Assembly: GCF_000582685.1 (NCBI RefSeq)
Contig: NZ_KK073769.1
Location: forward strand, 776,421 to 840,420
From: [Scytonema hofmanni] UTEX 2349
GTDB lineage: Bacteria > Cyanobacteriota > Cyanobacteriia > Cyanobacteriales > Nostocaceae
Length of the DNA: 64,000 nucleotides
Direction of reading: 5' to 3'
The translations under genes were made by a program, and so were the position numbers. The notes below the pieces were generated by a model. It ran no database searches, was not told the origin of the DNA, and saw only the letters and a list, made by a program, of their open reading frames with translations. Positions 26,513-35,639 of the stretch are shown in pieces. How positions within the stretch are numbered: the stretch's first letter is position 1; each line of letters starts with the position of its first letter.

Positions 26513-26645
26513 ATTGGGGACTAGGGACTAGGGACTGGGGACTGGGGACTAGAAACTGGAAACTGGAAACTGGAAAAATCCCAATCCAAAATCCATAATC
26601 CCCAATCCAAAATCCATAATTCAAAATTGGTACGTCCGAAATCCT

Positions 26646-27878
26646 GTGGATTGGTCTCATCTCTGGCTTTACGTGTCTCCCCCGGTAGTGGGTGGAATTA
26701 TTGGCTATTTCACGAATGATATAGCCATCAAAATGTTATTTCGTCCCTACCGAGCGCTTTACATTGGTACAACTCGGGTTCCGTTCACCCCTGGATTAAT
26801 TCCTCGCAATCAAGAACGCCTTGCGAAGAATATTTCTAATACAATTATGGGGTCATTGCTGACACCAGAAGAATTGCAAAAGCTGGCGCGGCGTCTGTTA
26901 CAAACGGACCGTGTACAATCAGGGATTCTTTGGTTGTTGCAAATGGCGATCGACCAAATTAAAGGCGATAAAGAACATAAAAGTACGAAGATTGTCGCGG
27001 GAATTCTACGCGATTTATTGGGAGAATCTTTGCCACGTCTGCTGAAGGTTTTGGCGCGAAAAGAAGACTTTTTAGAAACGCAAATCAATCAAATTTTTGA
27101 CCAAATATTACTGGAATTTCAACTCAGCGAAGAACAATCTACTCGGCTTGCTGATTGGTTATTGCAAGTAGTTTTACCGCCAGATGCAATCCGCCAGACA
27201 ATCATTGATTTTTTAACAGATCGCACGATTCAAATTATTGATGAAAGCTTTCGCGAAAAAACCAGCGGAACTTATTGGGTAGTGGCAAATTTGTTTGGTT
27301 TACGCAATACTTTAACTCGATTGCGGACGTTTTGCTTAGATGAAAAAGAGGTGACAAATCAACGCATACAAGAATTAATTCAAGAATTGCAAATGCGCGA
27401 TCGCCTCAGAAAAATCCTACAAAATATATCTTTACAAAACTTGCCAATGGGGACAGTGCGCCAATTACGAAAGACTACCCGCGAAAGTGTACGTCATTAT
27501 CTGCAAACAAGTGGCGGTGATTTACTACAAGGATTAACTGATTCCGTTGACTGGGAAAATATTGCTTCAGTATTGCTAAATCGTCTTAGTAGTTCTCCGG
27601 TTGTTAGTTCTTCGTTAGATATGGTGAGTGAAGAACTGGCGCTAATTTTAGATAAGTATTTAGAAAAAGATTTAGAAAAGATTGTAGCTCAGGCGATACC
27701 CATTTTGTCAATAGATCAAGTGATTGTCGATCGCGTCAAGTCCACATCACCTGCTGATTTAGAAGCTGCTATTGAGGGAATTGTCAAAAATGAATTGCAA
27801 GCGATCGTTACTTTAGGTGGTGTTTTGGGTTTTATCGTCGGGTTATTTCAGTTAGTATTATTGTTTTTTAGTCAATAG
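26646..27878 (+). CDS. DUF445 family membrane protein
   Basis: 410 residues. A first membrane segment (LWLYVSPPVVGGIIGYFTND) is followed by the DUF445 signature AIKMLFRPYRALYIG...PFTPGLIPRNQERLAKNI. Then comes a long helical, charged middle, and the protein ends in a second membrane helix (LGGVLGFIVGLFQLVLLFF). This topology is standard for the family, whose function is not established (related to YheB/SbtB-independent surface or membrane-organisation proteins). The start is GTG. It follows menG by 130 bp of GGGACTAGGGACT-type tandem repeat, so joint transcription is possible but not shown. Confidence 0.85.
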   Translation: MDWSHLWLYVSPPVVGGIIGYFTNDIAIKMLFRPYRALYIGTTRVPFTPGLIPRNQERLAKNISNTIMGSLLTPEELQKLARRLLQTDRVQSGILWLLQMAIDQIKGDKEHKSTKIVAGILRDLLGESLPRLLKVLARKEDFLETQINQIFDQILLEFQLSEEQSTRLADWLLQVVLPPDAIRQTIIDFLTDRTIQIIDESFREKTSGTYWVVANLFGLRNTLTRLRTFCLDEKEVTNQRIQELIQELQMRDRLRKILQNISLQNLPMGTVRQLRKTTRESVRHYLQTSGGDLLQGLTDSVDWENIASVLLNRLSSSPVVSSSLDMVSEELALILDKYLEKDLEKIVAQAIPILSIDQVIVDRVKSTSPADLEAAIEGIVKNELQAIVTLGGVLGFIVGLFQLVLLFFSQ

Positions 27879-27987
27879 AGATTTATACTTATTGAAATGC
27901 TCGTGAAGAGCGATGTCTTGGGACAAGTCGCTCCTTTGTCTACGCATTTTATTCAAAGTTGAAAAAATCAGGCGATCGCTCTGGTTA

Positions 27988-28332
27988 TTATGCCTCACCT
28001 TCACTAGAAAGCAATAACTCCACCTTTTGAAGTGATAACCCAGTCACTCTCGCTACTTCTTCCACAGCCATTCCCCTGTTGAGCAGATTTACTGCAACCA
28101 GCCGAACACCCTCTTGAACACCTTCGGCTCTACCTTTGGCTTCACCTTCGGCTTGAGCTTCTTCCCAAATGTGTTGATAAATTACAGACTCCCGCATAAT
28201 CTCTCTCCGTAAGACTCTTTTAATCAAAGGACTTAACTCTGTTAAGGTAATTGGTTCTCCTAACAACCAGCTAGCAAAGTCAGTAGAGAAGTTTTCCGCA
28301 AGAAATTTACAGACGTTATCGAACATTCCCAA
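27988..28332 (-). CDS. Internally deleted Rpn/YhgA-like (DUF4351-type) nuclease remnant
   Basis: 114 residues. The start MFDNVCKFLAENFSTDFASW with LLGEPITLTELS is the N-terminus of the large cyanobacterial Rpn/YhgA-like family (PD-(D/E)XK recombination-promoting nucleases, about 250-300 residues). It then jumps to what is normally the C-terminal tail: RREIMRESVIYQHIWEEAQA, the EGEAKGRAEGVQEG charged repeat and AVEEVARVTGLSLQKVELLL. The nuclease core between them is gone but the frame is preserved. It is probably an inactive relic, though a DNA- or partner-binding peptide cannot be excluded. Confidence 0.65.
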   Translation of the reverse strand: MGMFDNVCKFLAENFSTDFASWLLGEPITLTELSPLIKRVLRREIMRESVIYQHIWEEAQAEGEAKGRAEGVQEGVRLVAVNLLNRGMAVEEVARVTGLSLQKVELLLSSEGEA

Positions 28333-28477
28333 ATGCTATCATCAACTAACTAGCGAATTTCCTCTGTATTGTCGGCACAACGCCGGCGAAGTATTATTGC
28401 TAAGACTAAAATGCATCATATATAAGTCTAAAAATTATCCACTATCTGTAAATAGATCGTTAAACAAAACCAATATT

Positions 28478-29872
28478 ATGCATTCCCAACTTAGCGATGC
28501 CCAAAATTTGCTTTCTGACTTGATTGCCCATTACTCATCTAGAGTAGATTATTTAATGATTCGCCTGGAAGAGGCAGAAGATACTGATATTTTCTTGCGT
28601 AGTGATAAAGTAGAAACCCTAAGCGTTGGTATTTCAATTGGTGGACAAATTCGCGCTTGTTATAAAGGTGGTTGGGGTTTAAGTAGTTTTAACCAGCTAG
28701 CGACAATTAAAGACCGGATAGAAGAAGCGATCGCCGCAGCGCGGATGGTTGGTGATGAAGAAACTATACTTGCCCCAATAGAAATAGTACAAGCAATATG
28801 CACTTTACCACTTACAGGTACTGACCCGCGAAAAATTTCCCTGGTGGAGAAAAAACAATTGTGCGATCGCTACACCGATTTACTCAAAAGTGTAGACCAT
28901 CGCATCACCACTACTTCAGTTAGCTACGGTGACAGCGCTCAAAGAATCATCCTCGCTACTTCCGAAGGCACTTTAATTGAGCAATCTTGGGTGGATATGG
29001 AAATGCGCTTTGCCGCTACAGCTAAAGACGGCGAAACTGTGCAAACTGGCAGGGAAACCACCGGCTCTCGCAAAGCCTATGAAGATTTAACACATTTGGA
29101 TGAACAAGTCAAGAGTACCGCTCAAAGGGCAGTAGCTGCTTTATCTCTGCCATCAGTCAAAGGTAATACTTACACCGTAGTTATTGACCCGATTCTCACC
29201 GGATTATTTGTCCACGAAGCCTTTGGACATCTTTCGGAGGCAGATGTGGGTTACGAAAATCCAGATTTGCTGGAAGTAATGACCATCGGTCGGCGGTTTG
29301 GTCCAAAAGAGTTGCAAATTTTTGATGGTGCTGCACCTCAGGGACATCGTGGTAGTTATTTTTACGATGACGAAGGCACACCTGCCACTACTACGCAACT
29401 AATTAAAGATGGCGTTTTGGTGGGACGTTTGCATTCTCGTGAAACCGCCGGCAAATTAGACGAAGCGCCGACAGGTAATGCCCGTTGTCTCAATTATCAC
29501 TTTTCGCCAATAGTGCGGATGACGAATACCTGGATTGAAAGGGGTACAACGCCAGTAGAAAATTTATTTACTGGTATCAAAGAGGGTGTATACGCCCGGA
29601 ATTTACTGGGGGGAATGACCAATGGAGAAATGTTCACCTTTAGTGCTGCGGAAGCATGGATGATTAGAAATGGCAAAATTGCCGAACAGGTGCGGGATGT
29701 AACGCTTTCGGGTAATGTTTTTCAAACTTTAGCAGATATAGAAGCGATCGGTGATGATTTTTACTGGGATGAGTCCGGTGGTTGCGGTAAAGGGGGACAA
29801 GATGGTTTACCTGTGGGTTGTGGTGGACCGAGTTTAAGAATACGTGATGTGGTAGTTGGAGGGGAAGCTTAA
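28478..29872 (+). CDS. tldD: TldD family metalloprotease
   Basis: 464 residues from the ATG at MHSQLSDAQN; an in-frame ATG 81 bp earlier would add 27 residues with no family match. The zinc motif HEAFGH lies at 246-251, and the third ligand is the conserved Cys in LPVGCGGPSLRIRD near the C-terminus. TldD works with TldE/PmbA as a heterodimeric protease that trims unfolded or peptide substrates, including RiPP leader removal in some systems. The TldE partner is not adjacent. The 350-bp downstream gap is filled by a MITE. Confidence 0.92.
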   Translation: MHSQLSDAQNLLSDLIAHYSSRVDYLMIRLEEAEDTDIFLRSDKVETLSVGISIGGQIRACYKGGWGLSSFNQLATIKDRIEEAIAAARMVGDEETILAPIEIVQAICTLPLTGTDPRKISLVEKKQLCDRYTDLLKSVDHRITTTSVSYGDSAQRIILATSEGTLIEQSWVDMEMRFAATAKDGETVQTGRETTGSRKAYEDLTHLDEQVKSTAQRAVAALSLPSVKGNTYTVVIDPILTGLFVHEAFGHLSEADVGYENPDLLEVMTIGRRFGPKELQIFDGAAPQGHRGSYFYDDEGTPATTTQLIKDGVLVGRLHSRETAGKLDEAPTGNARCLNYHFSPIVRMTNTWIERGTTPVENLFTGIKEGVYARNLLGGMTNGEMFTFSAAEAWMIRNGKIAEQVRDVTLSGNVFQTLADIEAIGDDFYWDESGGCGKGGQDGLPVGCGGPSLRIRDVVVGGEA

Positions 29873-29875
29873 TAT

Positions 29876-30145
29876 TAGACATCTGGTAGAAAAGACGTAG
29901 AGACGTAGCAATGCTACGTCTAATGAAGGGTTTCGGGCAACGCATAATTAATTTATCAAAGAAGGCAGGAGGCAGAGGGCAGGAGTTGGTGTGAAAACTG
30001 CCCTCTGTCAGAGCGAGAAAGTGACCGCTCGTGTACAAGGGTCTAAAACCCCGCCGTCAACTGGAGCGCTTACAATGAGTGTTGGGATTTGAATCCCCAT
30101 TCAAATTGTGCCTCCTGCCTCCTGCCTCTTTCAAGGAGATGTCTA
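29876..30145. mobile_element. MITE family 2 (TAGACATCT ends), copy 2, long form (270 bp)
   Basis: It starts TAGACATCTGGTAGAAA and ends AGGAGATGTCTA. It carries the hairpin GTAGAGACGTAGCAATGCTACGTCT and the GGGTTTCGGGCAACGCAT core, here inverted relative to copy 1, plus GGCAGGAGGCAG-type low-complexity DNA. It occupies nearly the whole gap between tldD and the Uma2 gene. Confidence 0.65.
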
Positions 30146-30222
30146 ATACAATAAGGCTAGATTAAGCAAACTTGCAGCTTTGATTATTTAGAAAAAGCAT
30201 CCCACAAACAAGGACTTCTTCA

Positions 30223-30915
30223 ATGACAGCTTCTATAGAACGTGGCTTAAACAAGATACCACCTTTAGAAAGTGGCGACAGACTCAGCCGTCACGAATTT
30301 GAGCGCCGCTATACAGCAATGCCGCACCTGAAGAAAGCAGAATTAATTGAAGGAGTCGTCTACGTGTCATCACCATTACGTTTTAAAAGTCATGGACAAC
30401 CTCACGGTGATTTAATCGGCTGGCTATGGACTTACAAAGTTTCCACCCCAGGAGTAGAGTTAGGTGATAACGCTACAGTTCGCCTAGATTTAGATAATGA
30501 ACCACAGCCAGATGTTCTACTATTAATAGATGAAAGATTGGGCGGACAAGCAAAAATTAGTGAAGATGACTACATCGAAGGTGCCCCAGAGTTAGTGGCA
30601 GAAGTTGCCGCTAGTAGTGCATCAAATGACTTGTATGATAAGAAACGCGCATACCGTCGCAATGGCGTGCAAGAATATATTGTTTGGCAGATTTTGGAAA
30701 ATAAAGTTGATTGGTTCAGCTTGCAAAATGACGAGTATGTAACATTAGAAGCTGATGCAAATGGTGTGATTAAAAGTCTGATATTTCCCGGTTTGTGGTT
30801 AGATATGACAGCGTTATTAACGGGAGAAATGACTAAAGTTTTAGCGGTGTTGCAACAAGGTTTAAATTTAACAGAACATCAGGCTTTTGTTGAGCGGTTG
30901 TCACGACAATCTTAA
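30223..30915 (+). CDS. Uma2 family (DUF820) putative PD-(D/E)XK endonuclease
   Basis: 230 residues. The opening LSRHEFERRYTAMPHLKKAE with LIEGVVYVSSP is the Uma2 hallmark. Catalytic core candidates are Asp in EPQPDVLLLID, Glu in PELVAEVAASS and Lys in DLYDKKRAYRRNGVQEYIVW. The family is hugely expanded in filamentous cyanobacteria and resembles restriction-type nucleases; the biological role is unknown. The gene looks complete, unlike the truncated relative at 16563. Its 3' end overlaps convergently with coaE by 15 bp. Confidence 0.82.
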   Translation: MTASIERGLNKIPPLESGDRLSRHEFERRYTAMPHLKKAELIEGVVYVSSPLRFKSHGQPHGDLIGWLWTYKVSTPGVELGDNATVRLDLDNEPQPDVLLLIDERLGGQAKISEDDYIEGAPELVAEVAASSASNDLYDKKRAYRRNGVQEYIVWQILENKVDWFSLQNDEYVTLEADANGVIKSLIFPGLWLDMTALLTGEMTKVLAVLQQGLNLTEHQAFVERLSRQS

Positions 30916-31488
30916 TAAAGCCAAATCTACCTGTTTTAACAATGCATCTTTAGTAGAGTTATTATCTAATATAATGTCAGCACGCGCTGCTTTTTCGGTA
31001 ATTGGCATTTGACTGTGAATTCTGGCTTGTGCTTGTTCTAAAGTTAAATTATTCCGCTGCATCAATCTTGCTAATTGTTGTTCTTCCGAACAGCTTACTA
31101 CCCAAATTTCTGTAACTAAATTTGTCATTTGCGCTTCAAATAGTAAAGGGACAACAAATACCAGTAGAGACGCGAAATTTCGCGTCTCTACAATCAAGCG
31201 ATCGCGGACGTAAGGATGAATCAAATTTTCTACCCAACTGCGTTCTGCTTGATTAGTAAAGATAATTTCGCCTAATTTTGGACGGTTGAGGCTATTATCG
31301 GCAAGTAAAATTTGTTCACCGTAACGTTGAGCGATCGCTTGCAGAATTGGCGAATTTATAGATACTGCATCTCTAGCATATATATCTGCATCGAAAATTG
31401 GCAAACTATAAGCTGTAGCTAAATAATTTGCAACAGTACTTTTGCCTGTAGCGATACCTCCAGTTAAACCAATTATCCGTTTACTCAT
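30901..31488 (-). CDS. coaE: Dephospho-CoA kinase
   Basis: The last step of coenzyme A synthesis, phosphorylating the ribose 3'-OH of dephospho-CoA with ATP. 195 residues from MSKRIIGLTGG. The P-loop is GGIATGKST and the substrate region IFDADIYARDAV; VVPLLFEAQM and VVSCSEEQQLARLMQRN are typical. A frame start 21 bp upstream exists but lies in repeat DNA, so the MSK start is preferred. Around residues 100-110 the peptide VETRNFASL is encoded by the hairpin repeat at 31164-31191. The family has no such palindrome, so this is in-frame absorption of a mobile repeat in an essential gene. Confidence 0.92.
   Translation of the reverse strand: MSKRIIGLTGGIATGKSTVANYLATAYSLPIFDADIYARDAVSINSPILQAIAQRYGEQILLADNSLNRPKLGEIIFTNQAERSWVENLIHPYVRDRLIVETRNFASLLVFVVPLLFEAQMTNLVTEIWVVSCSEEQQLARLMQRNNLTLEQAQARIHSQMPITEKAARADIILDNNSTKDALLKQVDLALLRLS
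31164..31191. repeat. GTAGAGACG hairpin repeat inside coaE
   Basis: A perfect palindrome GTAGAGACGCGAAA/TTTCGCGTCTCTAC lies within the coaE coding sequence, translated in frame just before the conserved VVPLLFE strand. Confidence 0.88.
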
Positions 31489-31520
31489 TTGACAACCAAC
31501 AACTAACAACCAACCACTAA

Positions 31521-32333
31521 CTACTTACTATCCACCCATTTTATCAATGCTTGCGTTAATCCTTCTAAAGTATGTTCTTCAGCTTCTACATCGACACGTC
31601 CAAGTAAAGAACGGCAATCTTTAGAGGTTTGAGGACCAATAGAAGCAATACAAATCCCTTCTAAATAATTTATTGTTGATTCTGAAAATAGTTTTGTTGT
31701 CATTTTATGAAAGCATTGTACAGTTTTAGAACTAGCAAAAGTAATAATATCCAAGCTTTTATTTTGTAACGCTAATTCTGCCGCTGGTGGGATGCTATTT
31801 GGACAGCAAGATTGATATGCGGCAACTTCTGTTACCTCTGCACCTTTTGCGGTGAATTCTTTCACTAAAACTTCTCTTCCACCGCTTTCAACTCTGGGAA
31901 ATAATATTCTTTTTCCAGACAGTTCTTCGGGAAAGTTTACTATTAAGGAATCTGCAATAAAATTGGGGGGAATAAAGTCTGGTTGCAAACTTTTTTGTTT
32001 AAGACTTTGAGCGGTTTTTTCACCGACAACGGCAATTTTGATTTTAGCTAAAGCACCGTTATTTATATTTTGTGTGTTCAGCCTTTCAAAAAAGTAGTCT
32101 ATGGCATTGGTGGAAGTGAGAATTAACCAATGAAAATCGGATAAATGCGCGATCGCATTATCTAAACCTGACCAACTCGAAGGGGAAACTATTTCTAATG
32201 TTGGCATTTCAATCACAGTAGCACCAACTTCAGTCAGGCGATCGCTAAATTGACTCGATTGTCCAACTGAACGTGTAACTAAGATTGTTTTATCGAGGAG
32301 GGAGAGAGATGAGGAGGGGGGAATATTGTTCAC
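31521..32333 (-). CDS. hemD: Uroporphyrinogen-III synthase
   Basis: 270 residues. HemD cyclises hydroxymethylbilane to uroporphyrinogen III, the precursor of chlorophyll, heme, siroheme, bilins and B12. The family is weakly conserved, but the two-lobed pattern is clear: ILVTRSVGQSSQFSDRL with IEMPTLEIV, then WLILTSTNAIDYFFERL, KIAVVGEKTAQSLK, ILFPRVESGGREVL, VTEVAAYQSC, DIITFASSKTVQCFH and ICIASIGPQTSKDCRSL. It starts 24 bp after cobA stops, so the two are one operon. Confidence 0.93.
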   Translation of the reverse strand: MNNIPPSSSLSLLDKTILVTRSVGQSSQFSDRLTEVGATVIEMPTLEIVSPSSWSGLDNAIAHLSDFHWLILTSTNAIDYFFERLNTQNINNGALAKIKIAVVGEKTAQSLKQKSLQPDFIPPNFIADSLIVNFPEELSGKRILFPRVESGGREVLVKEFTAKGAEVTEVAAYQSCCPNSIPPAAELALQNKSLDIITFASSKTVQCFHKMTTKLFSESTINYLEGICIASIGPQTSKDCRSLLGRVDVEAEEHTLEGLTQALIKWVDSK

Positions 32334-32357
32334 GGTTTCTTTGTGCGGAGAATTGTC

Positions 32358-33095
32358 TTAGTCTATATTCTCAGATTGCAGGTATCTGCGTAAACCGACA
32401 ACTTCCCCAATGACAATTACCACTGGTGATAAAGACTCTCCAGCGGTTTCTTCGAGAATATTACCAAGTTGAGCGATGATAATTTTTTCTTGGGGAGTGC
32501 CTGCCCAACGGATAATGGCAATGGGTGTTAAATGCGATCGCCCATACCGCAGCAATTGATGTACAATTTCAGGTAGATTTCGCCCTCCCATCAAAATTAC
32601 CAGGGTTTCTAAATGTGATAGCGATTCCCAATCTAAAGCTTCTGGTTCATGGGCTGTGAATACTGCAAAACATCGACTTAAAACTGGATCTGTCAGGGGA
32701 ATTCCTGCAAGTAACGGTGCTGCTAAAGCTGAGGAAATTCCTGGTACTACTTCAAACTGACAATCTGCTTTTTTTAAAGCTTCAATTTCTGAAGTACAGC
32801 GTCCAAAAATAAATGGATCGCCTGATTTTAAGCGTACAACTTTTTGATTTTGCTGACAATGTTTGACGAGTAAGTTGTTAATTTCAACTTGGGATGTACT
32901 TGGTTTACCACCGCGTTTACCTACATCTAATTTGAGACAATCAGATGGTACTAATTCTAATAATTGGGCATCTATTAAAGCGTCGTAAACTAAAACTTCT
33001 GCCTGAGCTAAGAGATGATAAGCTTTGACGGTGAGGTATGCTACATCTCCTAATCCTGCACCTACGAGGTAGACTTTACCTTTTTGTTTAGTCAT
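32358..33095 (-). CDS. cobA: Uroporphyrinogen-III C-methyltransferase
   Basis: A SAM-dependent methylation of uroporphyrinogen III to precorrin-2, leading to siroheme and cobalamin. From MTKQKGKVYLVGAGLGD the protein has 245 residues, the usual size. Signatures are VYLVGAGLGDVAYLTVKAYH, VVRLKSGDPFIFGRCTSEIE, VVPGISSALAAPLLAGIPLT and PIAIIRWAGTPQEK. An in-frame ATG 42 bp upstream would start inside the hairpin at 33133-33178, so the later start is preferred. It precedes hemD in an operon, which places the branch-point enzyme upstream of the synthase that supplies it. Confidence 0.92.
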   Translation of the reverse strand: MTKQKGKVYLVGAGLGDVAYLTVKAYHLLAQAEVLVYDALIDAQLLELVPSDCLKLDVGKRGGKPSTSQVEINNLLVKHCQQNQKVVRLKSGDPFIFGRCTSEIEALKKADCQFEVVPGISSALAAPLLAGIPLTDPVLSRCFAVFTAHEPEALDWESLSHLETLVILMGGRNLPEIVHQLLRYGRSHLTPIAIIRWAGTPQEKIIIAQLGNILEETAGESLSPVVIVIGEVVGLRRYLQSENID

Positions 33096-33132
33096 GACTT
33101 CTGGAGGATTTGGAACGTGCTCTAATGTAGTA

Positions 33133-33178
33133 AGCACGGAGAGTGCTTAAAATCTAAGATTTGAGCACTCTCCGTGCT
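33133..33178. terminator. 15-bp perfect hairpin between a TPR gene and cobA
   Basis: AGCACGGAGAGTGCT (33133) pairs perfectly with AGCACTCTCCGTGCT (33164) around a 16-nt loop. On the minus strand it lies between the stop of the TPR gene and the start of cobA. It may end the TPR transcript or shape the cobA leader. No T-tract follows, so this could also be a dispersed repeat. Confidence 0.55.
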
Positions 33179-33197
33179 CATTACGAATCAAGAAAGT

Positions 33198-34037
33198 TTA
33201 ATTTATTTGTCTAGTGTTAATTTTTTGGAATAACTGATCAACTTTTTCAAGCATCTTGGAGTTTCTTTGTATTTGAAATAATTCTTTGGCTTTTTTCAAA
33301 GCAACGATCGCATCATCTAGCTGTTGTTGCCGTCCCAAAGTTACTGCTAAATTATAATAGGCGTAGCCATTTTTTGGATCGAGGCTGATGGCTTTTTTGT
33401 ATTGAGCGATCGCTTCAGTTGGTTTACCTTGATCGTCTAGGGCATTTCCTAAACCGTTGTAAGCTTGTACATACTTGGGATCGAGACGAATTGTTTCTGT
33501 ATATTCAGCGACTGCTTCTGTTAGCTTCTCTTGATCGTACAATGCTGACGCTAAGTTGTAATGAGCCGATACATATTTGGGATTAAGGCTAATTGCTTTT
33601 TGGTATTGAGCGATGGCATCATCTAACTTATTCAGTCTTGCTAAAGTCAAACCCAAATTAAAGTATGCTCCAGATTCTTTTGGTTCTAGGCTAATTGCTT
33701 TTTTGTATTGTGCGATCGCTTCAGTTGGTTTACCTTGATCGTCAAGAGTATTTCCCAAACCAATATAAGCTTTAGCAAAATTTGGTTGCAACTCGATTGC
33801 TTTCCTAAAAGCTGCTTCCGACCCTTTTAAATCTCCTTGTTTATAAAGATTTACACCTTCAGAGAAGCTTGCAACTGCGTTTTTGTTAAAAGGTGCTAGC
33901 GTATCCGATACGTTTGGTTTGTTTCCTTCGCCAACGCTGACAGTCACACCTAAGGCAGTATTAATATTTGTCAAACATAAGCCGATAATAGTTGCAGTCA
34001 GCAAATTTGTTTTCAGCATTTTTACTAAAATATCCAC
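33198..34037 (-). CDS. Exported TPR protein
   Basis: 279 residues. An N-terminal signal peptide or anchor (LLTATIIGLCLTNINTALG) is followed by about six tetratricopeptide repeats (about residues 50-260) of the type AYIGLGNTLDDQGKPTEAIA and YNLGLTLARLNKLDDAIAQY. Two repeats are near-identical copies, showing recent internal duplication. It is a protein-protein interaction scaffold, probably periplasmic; the partner is unknown. It shares style and direction with the next TPR gene upstream (34074-34547). The start could also be 18 bp later at MLKTNLL. Confidence 0.85.
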   Translation of the reverse strand: MDILVKMLKTNLLTATIIGLCLTNINTALGVTVSVGEGNKPNVSDTLAPFNKNAVASFSEGVNLYKQGDLKGSEAAFRKAIELQPNFAKAYIGLGNTLDDQGKPTEAIAQYKKAISLEPKESGAYFNLGLTLARLNKLDDAIAQYQKAISLNPKYVSAHYNLASALYDQEKLTEAVAEYTETIRLDPKYVQAYNGLGNALDDQGKPTEAIAQYKKAISLDPKNGYAYYNLAVTLGRQQQLDDAIVALKKAKELFQIQRNSKMLEKVDQLFQKINTRQIN

Positions 34038-34073
34038 ATTTGGTTTAAATGCTTACTTTGTCTTTTACTAAAT

Positions 34074-34547
34074 CTATGATAATTTACTTGATCTAGCTGT
34101 CATTTTATCTAATAATTGAGTGATTTTCTCAACTTTTTCGGTTTGTCGTTGTTTTTGCAATAATTCTTTAGCTAGTTGCAAGTTTTTTATCGCTTCCTCT
34201 CGCTTCTCTTGCTGCATGAGAACATTAGACAGACGCAAGTAAGCATCAGCATATTTGGGACTGCGATTAATCACTTCACCAAAGATTTCTGCTGCTGATT
34301 CTAAATTACCTTGTTGAGTTAAGACATCTCCCAACAGCAAGCGCACCACATCATTAGTAGAGTTAATCGAAATTACTTTGCGAAAAACGGCTTCTGCACC
34401 TGGATAATCTTCTTTTTGATAAAGAGTTACTCCTTCTTGAAATAAATTTGAAGTAATCAAAGTTTTCGCAGAGAAATAAATCAAAAGGAATATAGCGAGG
34501 ATGACTACAGCTATAGCAAAAATTGTACTTAAGGGAATTTCTAACAT
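34074..34547 (-). CDS. Membrane-anchored TPR protein
   Basis: 157 residues from MLEIPLSTIFAIAVVILAIF, which forms an N-terminal membrane anchor, followed by three TPR units (FQEGVTLYQKEDYPGAEAVF, DVLTQQGNLESAAEIFGEVI, YADAYLRLSNVLMQQEKREE). The family is related to the neighbouring 279-residue TPR protein. The chosen start lies 4 bp after the stop of the phytyltransferase gene, implying translational coupling. A start 24 bp earlier would overlap that gene. Confidence 0.8.
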   Translation of the reverse strand: MLEIPLSTIFAIAVVILAIFLLIYFSAKTLITSNLFQEGVTLYQKEDYPGAEAVFRKVISINSTNDVVRLLLGDVLTQQGNLESAAEIFGEVINRSPKYADAYLRLSNVLMQQEKREEAIKNLQLAKELLQKQRQTEKVEKITQLLDKMTARSSKLS

Positions 34548-34551
34548 GATT

Positions 34552-35484
34552 TTAAGCCAAAAGACAAGCAATAGGGAAAATCAGATATTCGACGAAAAAG
34601 AGCTTCCAGATGAATTGATAAAATTTGGCGATCGCGCTTTTATCTTGCAAGTCTACTGACTTACTTTGAAACCACATTAAACCCAGCGCTGCAACATGAG
34701 TAATTACGGCAAAAACTGGATTAACTTCTGCGACACGTAACAGACCTACTAAAATCATACTAACGTAGCAAACAGTTAACACCCAAAGAGCCAAATTAAA
34801 TACAGATTTTTGACCGAGTTGGAGAGTGAAAGTACTGATATTGTAGAGGCGATCGCCTTCCATATCGGGGATATCTTTAAAAATAGCGATCGCAAAGCTA
34901 AACACCACAATAAACACCGTCAAAACCCACACGGTAGAGGGAATTCCTTGGTTTCGTTGCAACAGCCAATTAAAGTGCAAAAACAGCCCCAAATTTACAA
35001 TAGCTCCGCGCACACTAAAAATACACAAAGCCGCCCAAAAAGGAAACTGCTTTAAGCGAATTGGCGGTAAAGAATAAGCCGTCCCAATTCCCAAACTAAT
35101 AGTTACTAACCCTAATAAAAATGGTCCCCCCAGCCACGCTATAACTAGTGCGAGAATCCCCGCAATACCTACAATTAATTGTCCAGTGCGGCGCGAAAAT
35201 TCTCCCGCTGCTATTGGCAAATGAGGCTTATTAATTTTGTCAATTTCTACATCTTCTAATTGATTCAAGCCGACAATATAAACATTGCCACACAGACAAG
35301 CAATCCATGCTGCAAAAAGTTGACCTAAACTAGGAAAAGAAGATGAGGTAGCGCTAGTAATTAAATACAAACCCAACACACTCAAAGTAGTGCCAATAAT
35401 CGTATGTGGACGAGAAAATTTCCAAAAAGCATACAACCAGCCACCGAGAAAATTAAAAGACCCTTGTTTAGAAATATGACCCAT
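34552..35484 (-). CDS. hpt: Homogentisate phytyltransferase (tocopherol biosynthesis)
   Basis: A UbiA-superfamily membrane prenyltransferase that joins homogentisate and phytyl diphosphate to give 2-methyl-6-phytylbenzoquinol. 310 residues from MGHISKQGSFNFL. Two Asp-rich metal/diphosphate sites are present, NQLEDVEIDKINKPHLP and KDIPDMEGDRLYNI, among nine or so helices. SRPHTIIGTTLSVLGLY is typical of plant and cyanobacterial HPT. An earlier ATG would begin in repeat DNA and is not preferred. A gamma-tocopherol methyltransferase lies just upstream on the same strand, supporting the assignment. Confidence 0.92.
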   Translation of the reverse strand: MGHISKQGSFNFLGGWLYAFWKFSRPHTIIGTTLSVLGLYLITSATSSSFPSLGQLFAAWIACLCGNVYIVGLNQLEDVEIDKINKPHLPIAAGEFSRRTGQLIVGIAGILALVIAWLGGPFLLGLVTISLGIGTAYSLPPIRLKQFPFWAALCIFSVRGAIVNLGLFLHFNWLLQRNQGIPSTVWVLTVFIVVFSFAIAIFKDIPDMEGDRLYNISTFTLQLGQKSVFNLALWVLTVCYVSMILVGLLRVAEVNPVFAVITHVAALGLMWFQSKSVDLQDKSAIAKFYQFIWKLFFVEYLIFPIACLLA

Positions 35485-35560
35485 AATAATTTTTGATTCA
35501 AAAGACTTTGTTGGTTGATAGTTGATGGTTGATAGTTGATACCCACTAACCACTAACATT

Positions 35561-35585
35561 GTACAGACGCGATTAATCGCGTCTC
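35561..35585. repeat. GTACAGACG hairpin repeat
   Basis: GTACAGACGCGATTAATCGCGTCTCC, a variant of the dispersed hairpin, preceded by the same ACATT as the two copies before dnaG at 55863-55932. It lies between the two tocopherol genes. Confidence 0.75.
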
Positions 35586-35639
35586 CTAACCATCAACCAC
35601 TATCTACTAACTACTATCCACTATCCACTACCCATTCCC

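Noticed and set aside
27890..27935. Possible terminator GAGCGA...TCGCTC after the DUF445 gene
   Set aside because: Only six paired bases with interior mismatches and a weak T-run; too uncertain to list as a feature.
30080..30110. GGGATTTGAATCCC, similar to a tRNA T-arm
   Set aside because: No acceptor, D or anticodon arms could be assembled around it on either strand, and the T-stem would have a mismatch at 53-61.
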